A stretch of 64,000 bases of DNA from Paramacrobiotus metropolitanus (taxonomy: Eukaryota; Tardigrada; Eutardigrada; Parachela; Macrobiotidae). The stretch is taken from contig NW_026570221.1 in the NCBI RefSeq assembly GCF_019649055.1, positions 372,001 through 436,000 of the forward strand, in the 5' to 3' direction. Shown here in pieces: positions 37,284 to 46,619 of the stretch (positions are counted from its first letter, which is position 1; every line of letters begins with the position of its first letter). The notes beneath the pieces were generated by a model. The model saw only the letters and a program-made list of their open reading frames with translations, was not told where the DNA came from and did no database searches. The translations under genes were made by a program, and so were the position numbers.

Positions 37284-37946
37284 CTACATAGGCTTTGTAA
37301 GATCCCGAATATCTGAACCTGAGCAATGTGGGCCTTCTATATTATACATATTTAAGATAATACAATGCAAGAGTATATGTACCAACATGTTGCGCTTACT
37401 GTTCTTCAGAACCACAACCAGCGTATAGTGCTTGGCACTGTTGATGGTGTCACCTCCGTAACAAAACGGAAAAATTACAGCGTCAGCCTTCATTATGCAA
37501 TCGAAAGCTTTGCTGTTAGTCAGCAAAGGTTTCCCAATATGCGCGCCAAGTTTGCGCAAATCCCGGTAGGATTTGAGGTCGAAAATGCTCTGAAAACCGA
37601 AGAACAAGACTTCCCCATCATGTCCTGTAGCGGTGATTACGCTTCTCATGATAAGATCAATATGATCTGAATACAATGGCATGACCGGCTTGAAGCAGTT
37701 CACGAGTAACTGGCATTCATCCTCTTTGGCCACAAAGGTCTTGCGAGATTTGGTGTAGGCGCTGATAGACTGACTCGCCGCTTCTCTCAAGTTCTCACAA
37801 CAACCAAATTTGACCTCTGTGAAAAGGTGTTCAAATGCCTCTCTTTCAGATGCAAACGTTTTGGTGCAAAGGTCATTCTGTACCAAACTTTTAGTAAAAC
37901 AGTGATACTGTTTGGCTGAAGCCATTGTTAGTTTTTGAGCAAGCAA
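37284..37946 (-). CDS. Unknown Polinton gene, about 200-220 aa
   Basis: The frame starts at 37946 or, more likely, at the second methionine (MASAKQYHCF, 37925). It contains a helical N-terminal half with several cysteines and a C-terminal half with DAVIFPFCYGG and then SAKHYTLVVVLKN. The segment ending HYTLVVV recalls the histidine strand of Ulp1/adenain-type cysteine proteases, but no catalytic Asp/Cys part follows in frame. A strong donor (AACA|GTAAGC) just after it suggests that the real C-terminus lies in another exon (acceptors at about 37325-37340). I leave the function open. Confidence 0.45.
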   Translation of the reverse strand: MLAQKLTMASAKQYHCFTKSLVQNDLCTKTFASEREAFEHLFTEVKFGCCENLREAASQSISAYTKSRKTFVAKEDECQLLVNCFKPVMPLYSDHIDLIMRSVITATGHDGEVLFFGFQSIFDLKSYRDLRKLGAHIGKPLLTNSKAFDCIMKADAVIFPFCYGGDTINSAKHYTLVVVLKNSKRNMLVHILLHCIILNMYNIEGPHCSGSDIRDLTKPM

Positions 37947-37949
37947 GAT

Positions 37950-38790
37950 AAATTGAAAATTTACTTGAAGTTAGATTTTCGAAGTCGGAGCGGTACTCTG
38001 TACGTCTTCCTGCTGTCTGTCTGTCTGTTGTCACGTTGGTTGCATGGCAACGCCATGGTTAGCATTCGGATCCAAGGCTGTGCTGCACTGGTTCAGTGTT
38101 GCTTCAGTAAAATGCTTTCGTTTCACAAAATGCTCTCACTATATTTGGAAACACACCATGTCGATCGTTGTATTTGACAGAAACCAAAATTTTTGTGTAC
38201 AAATTTGCTAACATACGTTACGGTTACAGATCGGAAACATTTACAGGAGTAAGGTCACCAAGATATTCGGTACTGTTGTACAATTTGTCCCTTTCTGTGA
38301 ACGCAATACAAACAACAATACTACACTTTACACAGTACTTTAGTACTACCGTATTATTACAGTACTTTAGGATGCATACTGTCCAGTTAGCGTACGGAAG
38401 ACAGAGCGTACAACACATACCGTAATTATCGCAGTTACACCGACCCTCCTATCACTGGGAGAATAAAAATGGACGCGTGCAGGAGCAAAAATAGGGGGAG
38501 CGACTGGTGACACAGTGTCGGAAAATCGAAATGTCAAGGCGGTGGTAGATTGCGGTGTCTACAAACATCGCTGCTGTACAATTCACTGCTGGGTCGGAGG
38601 GCTGTGATTGTTAACAGCCCCGTTGAGGCGGGCTATCCATACGCCAGCAAACCCGAAGACTAGCTAACCCAAAGACCGCTAGCAAACCCAAAAACTGATG
38701 AACACCTTAAGCAACATTTTTCAATAATTTTCAGGGAGAATAAAAATCAGCGAACCGGATCGATGCCCTTGCTTGCTTTTATATGCAGAT
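37950..38790. other. Non-coding part of the Polinton left arm
   Basis: No convincing gene. Short frames at 38168-38425 on both strands lack motifs. The right edge passes into the regulatory region of the five-exon gene. Confidence 0.4.
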
Positions 38791-38795
38791 GGGTG

Positions 38796-38934
38796 CAATG
38801 CGGATAATTGGTTTTGATTACAATTCAACAAGGATAATTGATGTCGGTGATCCACGATAACTGTTGCCAAGCGTAGTATGATTAGGTAGGATTATCCCTG
38901 ATCGGAAGTCCCGTCTCCCGGATAATATAAAAGG
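38796..38934 (+). promoter_or_regulatory. Promoter region with GATAA/TTATCC motifs and TATA box
   Basis: Copies of GATAATTG, GATAACTG, GATTATCC and GATAAT lie at roughly 30-35-base spacing, followed by TATAAAAGG at 38926-38934, 60 bases before the ATG at 38994. The motifs are degenerate relatives of the 33-bp array at 46071-46499. Confidence 0.6.
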
Positions 38935-38993
38935 TCAGCCTACTGCAATGTATTTCGTGACCTTTACATTTTTTTTAATGGTTTTGTATACCC

Positions 38994-40445
38994 ATGGACG
39001 ATTTATTGGATGATCTGATCTCGCAGTTAGATGCAGCGATAGGTGACTCGCAACCTAACAATGCTGCTAGCCAACATGTTGAAAGGGAGAATGAAGAGAG
39101 CAGCTGGTTGGATGAGCGTGCAGCTGAGGTGGACTGGCCGCAAATCGCTGGAACCTCGGACCTCAATGAATTAAACCGTGTGCTTACACAACGTGAGTTG
39201 ATTAGCCAATAGTAATTCCTATTCTTTTTTTATTGGTTTTCAAAACTGCGCTACTGTATATAATAATTTCTCGATGTAGTTTCGAAAGGGTCCTCAGAAG
39301 AAGGTTTACGAAACCAGAACATTTCTGCAGGTGAGCAAGCCTTCAGAAACAACGCAAAAACATACCTTCTTTAAACGAATTATTGGTTTGCAATTGTTTT
39401 CTTACAAAACTATTCGCAACACCCATTCGCAGAAGATCAAGTTATCGAAGATGTCTGTATGCAAAGCCTTCATAATGGACACCCTGGCGAGAGTGCGGCT
39501 GCTATAGCACAAAACGGTGAAGTAGAACAATAAACCCATAAAAATATTTCTAATTGTTGCGATCTTGGGCCAGTGATAAATCCTAAATTATTACTGAATA
39601 AATAATTAAAAATAATCAATTTTATGTAAATAATTAATTGTATCGTTGTTTCACGTCTGAACACAGCATTGGTGCAGCAGTTCGTTGAAAATTACATGCC
39701 TGAAAATTATGCTACTAGTAAGTTCTTGGACCTTTGTTTAATGTGAACAATTTTTCTGCTTCTCATTATCAGGCGCTGTTTTTTGTTAGGTGGCAACGCG
39801 GTTTCTTATGATCTTGGTGCTTTGTCGACTGTTACGGTTCTTGGACAAGGACGTGCTCAAAACAACTGGGTCGATGAAGCGATTGCTGTGTCGCTGCTGC
39901 AACCCGCATCGCTGGCATGGGTTCGTACGAACCAGACCCTGATCGTGCATGACATGATACCTGAGGTTTTGCGAGGCGTACCGTGGGATGTAAAGGCCAA
40001 GAAACTGCTCATGTATTTCGGCGGTAATACAAACTGGGACGGATGGTTTAGCCACGCCATGTTAATTTTCTTCACGAAACCTAGTGTCTTGGAAATCAGC
40101 CGAGAAGAACTCCAAGTGTTGCTGAAGTATTTGTTTGCTGGTGGATGGTACACGGATGTTGCGACCGCAGTGAATGCAACAAAAGGAAAAGATGTACCAA
40201 CAGCGCCGTACCGACGTTTCAGTGGAACGCTCTTTGCTTGGTACCGCAAATTTGCTACGAAAACCAAATTGCGAAAGAAACCGCCGACCTCTTACCTTAC
40301 GCTGACGCGAATTTCTCATTTTGGTTGTTATGAAGGTTGTGTCAATATTAACCTTGCTGCAGTAGAGTCTATCTTGGAACAGCGCGCGCATTTAACTGTT
40401 CTTCTTCCGGAAAATATGCAGATGCCTGAGCTGATTTCTCAATAA
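38994..40445 (+). CDS. Unknown Polinton gene, five exons, 346 aa
   Basis: Exons 38994-39192, 39280-39330, 39433-39516, 39667-39717 and 39790-40445 join with the same phase (1) at every junction and give an uninterrupted 346-residue protein. Donors are GTGAGT, GTGAGC, GTGAAG and GTAAGT; all acceptors end AG after a T-rich tract. The N-terminus is acidic (MDDLLDDLISQLDAAIGD, then EESSWLDERAAEVDW), like an activation domain. The large last exon codes for a compact domain with NNWVDEAIAV, WDGWFSHAML and GGWYTDVATA. I recognise no family. It precedes the polymerase gene on the same strand and may be a regulator, but that is inference from the acidic N-terminus and the position only. Confidence 0.6.
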
Positions 40446-40992
40446 TATCCATACATATGTGTTCTGAATGACGATAAAGAAAATCAAGAAAAAAAACAAA
40501 ATTCGTTCGTTTACTTTTGAGAAAGCACTGCTAGCAGGAGAACAAAATAAATTTGTTTAGTGCTGCAAAAGGACACTGGCGCCAAAAAGAAATAAAAAAA
40601 TATAAGCAATTTGTCATCGTCAACTAGGTCGAAAAATTGTTACACGTATTTGATTACAACGATATTCGAAGAAAAAATCTGAATGTTTCAGAAAAGCACA
40701 GTAGGAATTAAACAATATTCGAATTAATCCATCTTTTTTGCTAGGGTTGTAAGAAGTTATTCACATCAGCTAGCAGGGTATACTATGTAATTATTTTCAA
40801 TTATCCAAATCAGATCCAAAAATATACGATGTAATCGTTCACGGTTATCCACAATATCTGGTTTTTATTGATGGTAACCGTTTTCAGTTACCACGATAAT
40901 CGAAAAAAAAATCCCGTTAATATATAAATGAGTTAACGAAGAAATGAGGCGAAATATTAATTTCCTCAGTCTGATTGTTTTAAGTTTCAATC
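40446..40992 (+). promoter_or_regulatory. Intergenic promoter region of the DNA polymerase gene
   Basis: AT-rich. From 40830 it carries GGTTATCC, GATGGTAACCG, AGTTACC and GATAATCG copies, then TATATAAATG at 40921-40930, about 65 bases before the polymerase ATG. The layout matches the promoter regions at 38.8, 46.5 and 55.3 kb. Confidence 0.6.
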
Positions 40993-43900
40993 ATGGACGA
41001 CCTAGTCACCGACGTGCCTTATGCAGTGGAAGATTTACTTAACGTGGAGTGTACGGGTGAGAAATTTTCTAAAAAATATCGACTACACTTTAAGTGCTTC
41101 TCTGTCAAAGTTTCCGAGCTGGATAAGATTCCTTTTTCCGACGTCCCTATCGCCATAACGCAGATCATTGAGAACTTGCTAGATACACTTCTGGTCAATG
41201 TGGGTCAAACCGAAATGGTTCGAATGCGACTCGACTCTAATTGTTTGAACCGACCAATTTGGACGCCACCGATACAACGTTCCCAGCTTACCGTAAAGCG
41301 CTGGATGGCCGAAGTAGCCCGTGTACTTAATTCCTACGAGCAGTTTGTAATCGATGAGTCCTTTGAGATATCCTTGCAATATACCGATATTCCGAAAGGA
41401 ACGTGTGTACGTGAAGTGCCCGCCCTCCTGCAACGGAGACTAGAAAAGATGAAATCGGTCGTGCTCATTAAGAATTCGGATCAAATTTGCTTGGCACGCG
41501 CACTGGTTATCGGGAAAGCTCATGCCGATGGAAACAACAACCTTTACCGCAAGTTAATGCGTGGGAAAAAACTGCAGACAAGAGAAGCGCAATGCCTTGT
41601 TCATCGAGCTGGATTTGTTGAACAAGAATTCAATTTACGGCACGTCCACAAATTTCAAGAGATCCTGCATAAATACCAAATCATTGTTGTTAGTGTCGAC
41701 CATGCAAACCTTATAGTTTTCAACGGACCGGTCCAGGAGAAAAAGATCATTCTGTTACATCATGACCGCCATTTTGATTTACTGAACTCACTCCCGGCAT
41801 TCTTTAAAAAAAAATATTGGTGCTATTCCTGCAACAAAGGATACTCTGATCGAAGAGACCATCGTTGCTCCAGCATCTGCAAAGCTTGCCTTCTGTCATC
41901 CTGCACGTCTAGCACGGCTGCCATGGTGCACTGTGAAGAGTGTAACCGAGACTTTTTCGGACAAGAATGTTACGCACAACATAAAAAAGCCGGCACCAGA
42001 GACAAACCAACCAGAAAAAGCATCTGCAGCACTGTATTTTTCTGTAAACAATGTTTGCGAATAGTTTCCCTCAAAGGACGAAGGAACGGTAATATTCATC
42101 AATGTGGAGAAGTGTTCTGCAAAACCTGTCAGAAACATGAATTGCCTCAAGTACATCGGTGCTACATGAAGCCTCATAACGTTAATCTTGAAGAACTAGA
42201 ACTCAATTCAAACGCCGAATTTCTGTATTTTGATTTCGAAACATATGTGGAAGGAAACGGAATTTTGGTGCCCAACCTAGCAGTAAGTTGGCTGAAGTAG
42301 AAAAAAAAAACATTTTCTTTGATTCGCTTATCTCTCCCTTATACCTTTTAGGTTGTTCAAGATGATAACGGAAATGAATGGGTGTTTCCCAGCGAAGAAG
42401 AACCTTTGAACGGAGATATTACCAATCAATTATGTACGTTCCTTTTCAGTGAAGATCATCGCGACCATTACATCATCGCACACAATTTCAAAGTACGTAA
42501 TTTTTTTATCAAATAGGTATGTACCAATAAAACAAATAGCTTATTTGTAGTCATTTGATGGCTACTTCATTATGAGTTGGCTTTTAAAGAACGGAATCGT
42601 ACCAAAGGTCATTTTGAACGGTGGCAAAATTCTGCAACTGGATGTGCCGCAATTGAACATTCGGTTTCGAGATAGTATCAACTACAACCCACAAAGCCTT
42701 GCAAAATGGCCAGCGACATTCGGTTTGCCAGAAATCAGTAAGGGAACCTTTCCGCACCGGTTTAACCGAAAAGAAAACTGGAATTGCATCGTTCCATTTC
42801 CCTCAATGGATGAGTACGGTTACAATGCTATGAATGCCAAATCTAAAGATTCATTTCAACGCTGGTATGAAAAAGAGAGGCTTGAAAAAAATAATCTTTT
42901 TGATTTTCGTAAAGAGTTTGTGGACTACTGCAAGATGGACGTCACGGTTTTACGACTCTGTTGCCAGCAATTTCGAAAGCTATTTCAAGAGATTAGTCAA
43001 GGATTATGTCCGTTTGTCTCCTCGTTAACTATCGCGGGATTGTGTAACCGGTATTGGAGATCGTTTATGTTGAAACCAGAACAAATTGCACTATTACCGC
43101 ATGGACTTAATGCAAGGAATCGGCATCAATCCGTGAAGGCTAAGAAATGGCTTTCTTGGATGGAAGAGGATGGCAACTGTACAATTCAATCTGCCATCAA
43201 TGGTTCCGAACACCGCGTCGGACCCTACTTTGTCGATGGATACAGAAATGACATCAACATGGTCTATGAATTCTACGGATGCACATTTCATGGCTGCCCG
43301 AAATGTGTAGCGCCTAAAACTGTCCATCCGTTTCGCAATCTTCCAATGACCGATGTCTACCAAGAAACCCTTGATCGCGAAAATTACATTCGTACACAGG
43401 GTTACGGGCTCACCTCTATTTGGGAGCATGAGTACGACGAAGAACTCAAAACAAATCCAGAAATGAAGGCCTATATTACGCGGCAGCATTTTACCGAACG
43501 CCTAAACCCACGGGATGCTTTCTATGGAGGGAGAACAAACGCCGTGAAACTTTTTCATGAAGTGTCCGAGGATGAAAAAATCTGCTATTTTGACGTCAAC
43601 AGCGAGTATCCCTTCGTTAACAAAAAACAGACGGTATCCTGTTGGGCACCCTATTGTGATTACAAAAAACTTTGAAGATATCCAGTCTTATTTCGGAATG
43701 GTGTTGTGTGAGATTTTACCCCCTGGTGATCTGCAGCTTCCGGTGTTACCGTATCGATGCGGAGGAAAGTTGACTTTTCCTTTATGCCGAACATGTATGG
43801 AAAAGCATCAAAATAGCAGATGCGAGCACGCGGACTGCGATCGTACTATCACCGGCACGTGGTGCACACCAGAAATCATCAAAGCCTTGGATAAGGGCTA

Positions 43901-45023
43901 CACAGTTGTGAGAATTTTTGAAGTGTGGCATTTCGACAAGTACGAAGACCGGTTGTTTGAGGAATATATCAACCGGTTCCTTAAACTCAAGACCGAGGCT
44001 AGCGGTTGGCCGACCGAGATTCAGAGCGAGAGGGAGAAGCAGAAATACATAACCGATTTCAAAAATCATGAAAACGTGGATCTGGAGTACAACAAAATCA
44101 ATCCTAATCCCGGTTTGAGAGCTTTAGCGAAGCTGTGTTTGAACAGGTAAAAATGTACTGTGTCGCATAAACACTGCCAGCATTTTAAAAAGCTCTTGGT
44201 TTTATAGCTTTTGGGGTCGGCTTGGAATGCAGGACAACAAATTGAATACAATGTACATCAGCGAGCCAGAAAAATTTTATGACATGTTGCTCTCTGGGAA
44301 ATATCACGTTCACTCCTGGGACCTTTTTAACGATGACGTTGTGCAGATCACCTACACTACCGAAAGCAATTTTGTGGATCGGAATCCGAACACCAATGTG
44401 ATTCTTGCAGCGTAAGCTGAACGGTCTGTCAAACAAGAAATATTACTTAAAACCAATTATTCTTCTTGGTTGTAGGTTTACAACATGCTGGGCTCGCCTT
44501 CACTTGCTGAACTTCATGGAAATGGTGGAAGGTCGTTTGTTATATTTCGATACAGGTGAGCAAATCACTAGTTTTTATTTCTAATAGAATAAATTCCATA
44601 ATCTAACTTTTGACAGATTCCATATTTTTTGTAAGCCGACCGGGTTTTGCGGATCCACCGACGGGTATGTTTCTTGGCGACCTTACCAATGAATTGAAAC
44701 CGGGCCAGCATATTGTACAGTTCGTTAGCTTGGGAGCAAAAACTTATTCCTACGTCACCAATGATGGAGACAGTGTTGTGAAAGTTAAAGGATTCACGAT
44801 AAACAAGCGAACGAGTGAACAGATCAACTTTAAGACTATGTTGGACATGTTGTCGAACCGAAAAATTGTTACTGTGGATTATCCTGATGTTCTGCAGCGT
44901 AACAAAGCTAGTATGACAATCCGAAATGTGAACATGGTAAAGAGATTTCAAGTGACGTATGATAAACGTCGCATTTTTGATAGTGAGTACAATACTGTTC
45001 CATACGGATATATTCTAGGTTAA
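40993..45023 (+). CDS. polB: Protein-primed type B DNA polymerase of the Polinton, six exons, frame broken once
   Basis: Exons are 40993-42282, 42352-42492, 42551-44146, 44208-44411, 44476-44555 and 44617-45023, with introns of 58-69 bp. The N-terminal 400 residues contain a Cys/His-rich zinc-binding region (CYSCNKGYSDRRDH onward). The 3'-5' exonuclease motifs follow: FDFET (Exo I), HNFK|SFDG (Exo II, split by an intron) and YCKMDV (Exo III). Polymerase motifs are DVNSEYPF (A), LN|SFWGRLG (B, split by an intron), YFDT|DSIFF (C, with an intron inside the second Asp codon) and KVKGF. This enzyme copies the element from a protein primer. Just after motif A the frame changes at the A run 43622-43627; otherwise every motif is intact. 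It converges with the TBP-like gene, the stop codons overlapping. Confidence 0.9.
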
Positions 45024-45571
45024 TGCGGTGCTTTATTAAATTCTTCAATCATCTTCGCAATGTGGTCTACGGCTATGCATAGCTGGTCAGTAGTTTTCAA
45101 TCCAAGAAAATTGCATTTACCGGAAGGAAACAAAACTGCACATCCAACATCAAGCTTAATTGCCAGGCCACTAAATAATTCCGGCGTATATTCTAGATGA
45201 AAATACGTGCTGAACTTTTCAATATGTACTCGCTCAGGAAATACATGATTGCCCACAATATTAACCACTCGATAGTTAGTAACAGTGCATGGATAACCAA
45301 TTCCAACTAAAATTTTTGCAAAGCGATGGACCAAAACTTGTGCGTCATCTTCAGTTCGTGCGCCATTTACGGTAATCTTACCATTTCGATAAAGTTGACA
45401 GTGTGCTTTGTAAGGCGTTAGAATGCGCAAAAGCAGTCCTGAAAACTTGTGTGGAATGTATTGGGCCAGTGGTAACGCTTTTTCAATCCTCCTCAGGTCC
45501 AGGATAGTGTTTAAGTCCGCAACGGCAACGACATTGGTGATTCTGGGCATCGCAGTGGTACCACAAAGCAA
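45020..45571 (-). CDS. TATA-binding protein (TBP) homologue encoded by the Polinton
   Basis: The 183-residue product is almost only a TBP core: two direct repeats of the saddle fold. The first repeat has TNVVAVADL, LDLRRIEKA, QYIPHKFSGLLLRI, a RNGKITVNGAR turn and an IGYP element. The second has VVNIVGN, then EYTPELFSGL and LFPSGKCNFLG. The two asparagines that contact the minor groove (NVV and NIV) are kept, and of the four phenylalanines that kink TATA DNA three are Phe and one is Tyr (QLYRNGK). TBP nucleates the Pol II, I and III initiation complexes. The start may be the second methionine (45550). It overlaps the preceding minus-strand gene by 89 bases and converges with the polymerase gene. 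I know of TBP homologues in giant viruses, but not in Polintons. Confidence 0.88.
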   Translation of the reverse strand: MLCGTTAMPRITNVVAVADLNTILDLRRIEKALPLAQYIPHKFSGLLLRILTPYKAHCQLYRNGKITVNGARTEDDAQVLVHRFAKILVGIGYPCTVTNYRVVNIVGNHVFPERVHIEKFSTYFHLEYTPELFSGLAIKLDVGCAVLFPSGKCNFLGLKTTDQLCIAVDHIAKMIEEFNKAPH

Positions 45572-45986
45572 ATCGAACGGCTTTACGGAGGGTTGACACA
45601 GGCAGCGAAGTGAGTTTATGGTACGGGGGACAGCCCAATGACTCTAGGTTTCTAACTTCGGGTAGGTACTGCTCCAGCAGCCGGCACTTCTCTAGACCTT
45701 TTGCAAAGAACCGTATTGCATTCGGCCGTCCAATTCTTCGGAAAATGTCCTCCAGGGCGCAAGTCATTTGGTTATGCCGGTACTCGCCTTCTGTATACCA
45801 CACCAATCCATGTGAGTGACGAGCTTGTTGTTTTAGCGCACGGTCATGCTTGCTAGCGAATCGCGGGAGCGTGAAGGTGTAGAGGCTTTGCTCGGCTTTT
45901 TCGGGACAGTAGAAAGCCAGTTGCTTAATATATTTCGTTCCGTCGATAACAAACCAGTCGGCATCCAGTATGCAGGGTGTTGCCAT
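45483..45986 (-). CDS. Conserved virus/transposon-associated protein of unknown function
   Basis: 167 residues starting MATPCILDADWFVIDG, then YIKQLAFYCPE, ARHSHGLVWYTEGEY, FFAKGLEKCRLLEQ and NLESLGCPPYHKL, with a His/Cys-rich end. The pattern (K-E/Q-L-A strand, H-GL-W, KG-EK, NLE-LGCP, C...H...C) is that of a protein I have seen repeatedly in animal mobile and viral elements. A nuclease-like fold has seemed possible to me, but I cannot show it. It is the first gene of a minus-strand pair, with the TBP-like gene overlapping its 3' end, and it starts next to the repeat array at 46071-46499, which probably serves as its promoter region. Confidence 0.6.
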   Translation of the reverse strand: MATPCILDADWFVIDGTKYIKQLAFYCPEKAEQSLYTFTLPRFASKHDRALKQQARHSHGLVWYTEGEYRHNQMTCALEDIFRRIGRPNAIRFFAKGLEKCRLLEQYLPEVRNLESLGCPPYHKLTSLPVSTLRKAVRFALWYHCDAQNHQCRCRCGLKHYPGPEED

Positions 45987-46070
45987 GTTTCAAAAAGTGT
46001 TTTTAATCGCAAAGTTTACCAAACGACAACTAAACTGATGGTCGCTGCCGATCAGGTTCGCTGACCAGTT

Positions 46071-46499
46071 GGTTGAACGTTGGACCACGGGATAGCAGGA
46101 ACCAGTTATCTGAATGGTGTGTCGATTACCAGAAACGGTTATCCGTATGGTTCATGGATAACCGTGACTGGTTATCCGTATGGACAGTTGATAACCGAAA
46201 CTGGTTATCGGTACGGACCACGGATAACCGTAACTGATAATCCATAAAGATTGTGATAACCGTTTCTGATTATCCGTGCGGCCCATGGATGATCGGCCCT
46301 GATTACCCCGTTTGGACCGTAAATAACCGAAACTGGTTATCCGTACAGTACATAGATAACCGAAACTGAATATCCATGAGGGTTAACGATAACTGTATCC
46401 GGTTATCCTTACGGTCCATGGATGACCGAAAACAGTCATCTTGGTTCAAGAATAATTATGGAATCCGAATAACTGAAGCGCCGTCGGATAATCGCGACT
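46071..46499. repeat. Thirteen-unit, 33-bp phased array of inverted GGTTATCC/GGATAACC sites
   Basis: Units start at 46071, 46104, 46137, 46170, 46203, 46236, 46268, 46301, 46335, 46368, 46401, 46434 and 46467. All are 33 bp except one of 32 and one of 34. The consensus holds GGTTATCC, about 11 bases, then GGATAACCG, so each unit is an imperfect palindrome, and the joints between units form another (AACC-N6-GGTT). The units are diverged, yet the spacing is held, close to three helical turns. It lies between two divergent transcription units. It may be a multi-site binding platform for an enhancer or replication role, like hr elements in baculoviruses, though that comparison is only by layout. 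Confidence 0.92.
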
Positions 46500-46540
46500 G
46501 ATTAACTTTGTCCCCAAACCCATCGACCAACAAACCCCAC

Positions 46541-46548
46541 TATAAAAG
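46541..46548 (+). promoter_or_regulatory. TATA box of the PC4-like gene
   Basis: TATAAAAG stands 42 bases after the end of the repeat array and 72 bases before the ATG at 46620. Its form and spacing match the TATA boxes at 38926, 40921 and 55338. Confidence 0.75.
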
Positions 46549-46619
46549 CCTAGCAGCTTTAGGAAACAGCTAGTCAATCTAGTTTTTTTTCTATTGCCTA
46601 TCCAGTTTCCGGAATAGAT

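Noticed and set aside
38168-38425. Possible small genes in the left arm of the Polinton
   Set aside because: Both strands are open at once, low complexity, no motif and no promoter module.
43622-43627. Programmed ribosomal frameshift in the polymerase gene
   Set aside because: The break falls right after catalytic motif A, and similar A-run breaks occur in unrelated genes including the host kinase. Assembly error or mutation is the simpler reading.
46071-46499. CRISPR-like array
   Set aside because: The units are contiguous with no unique spacers, are palindromic and diverged, and lie in animal DNA.
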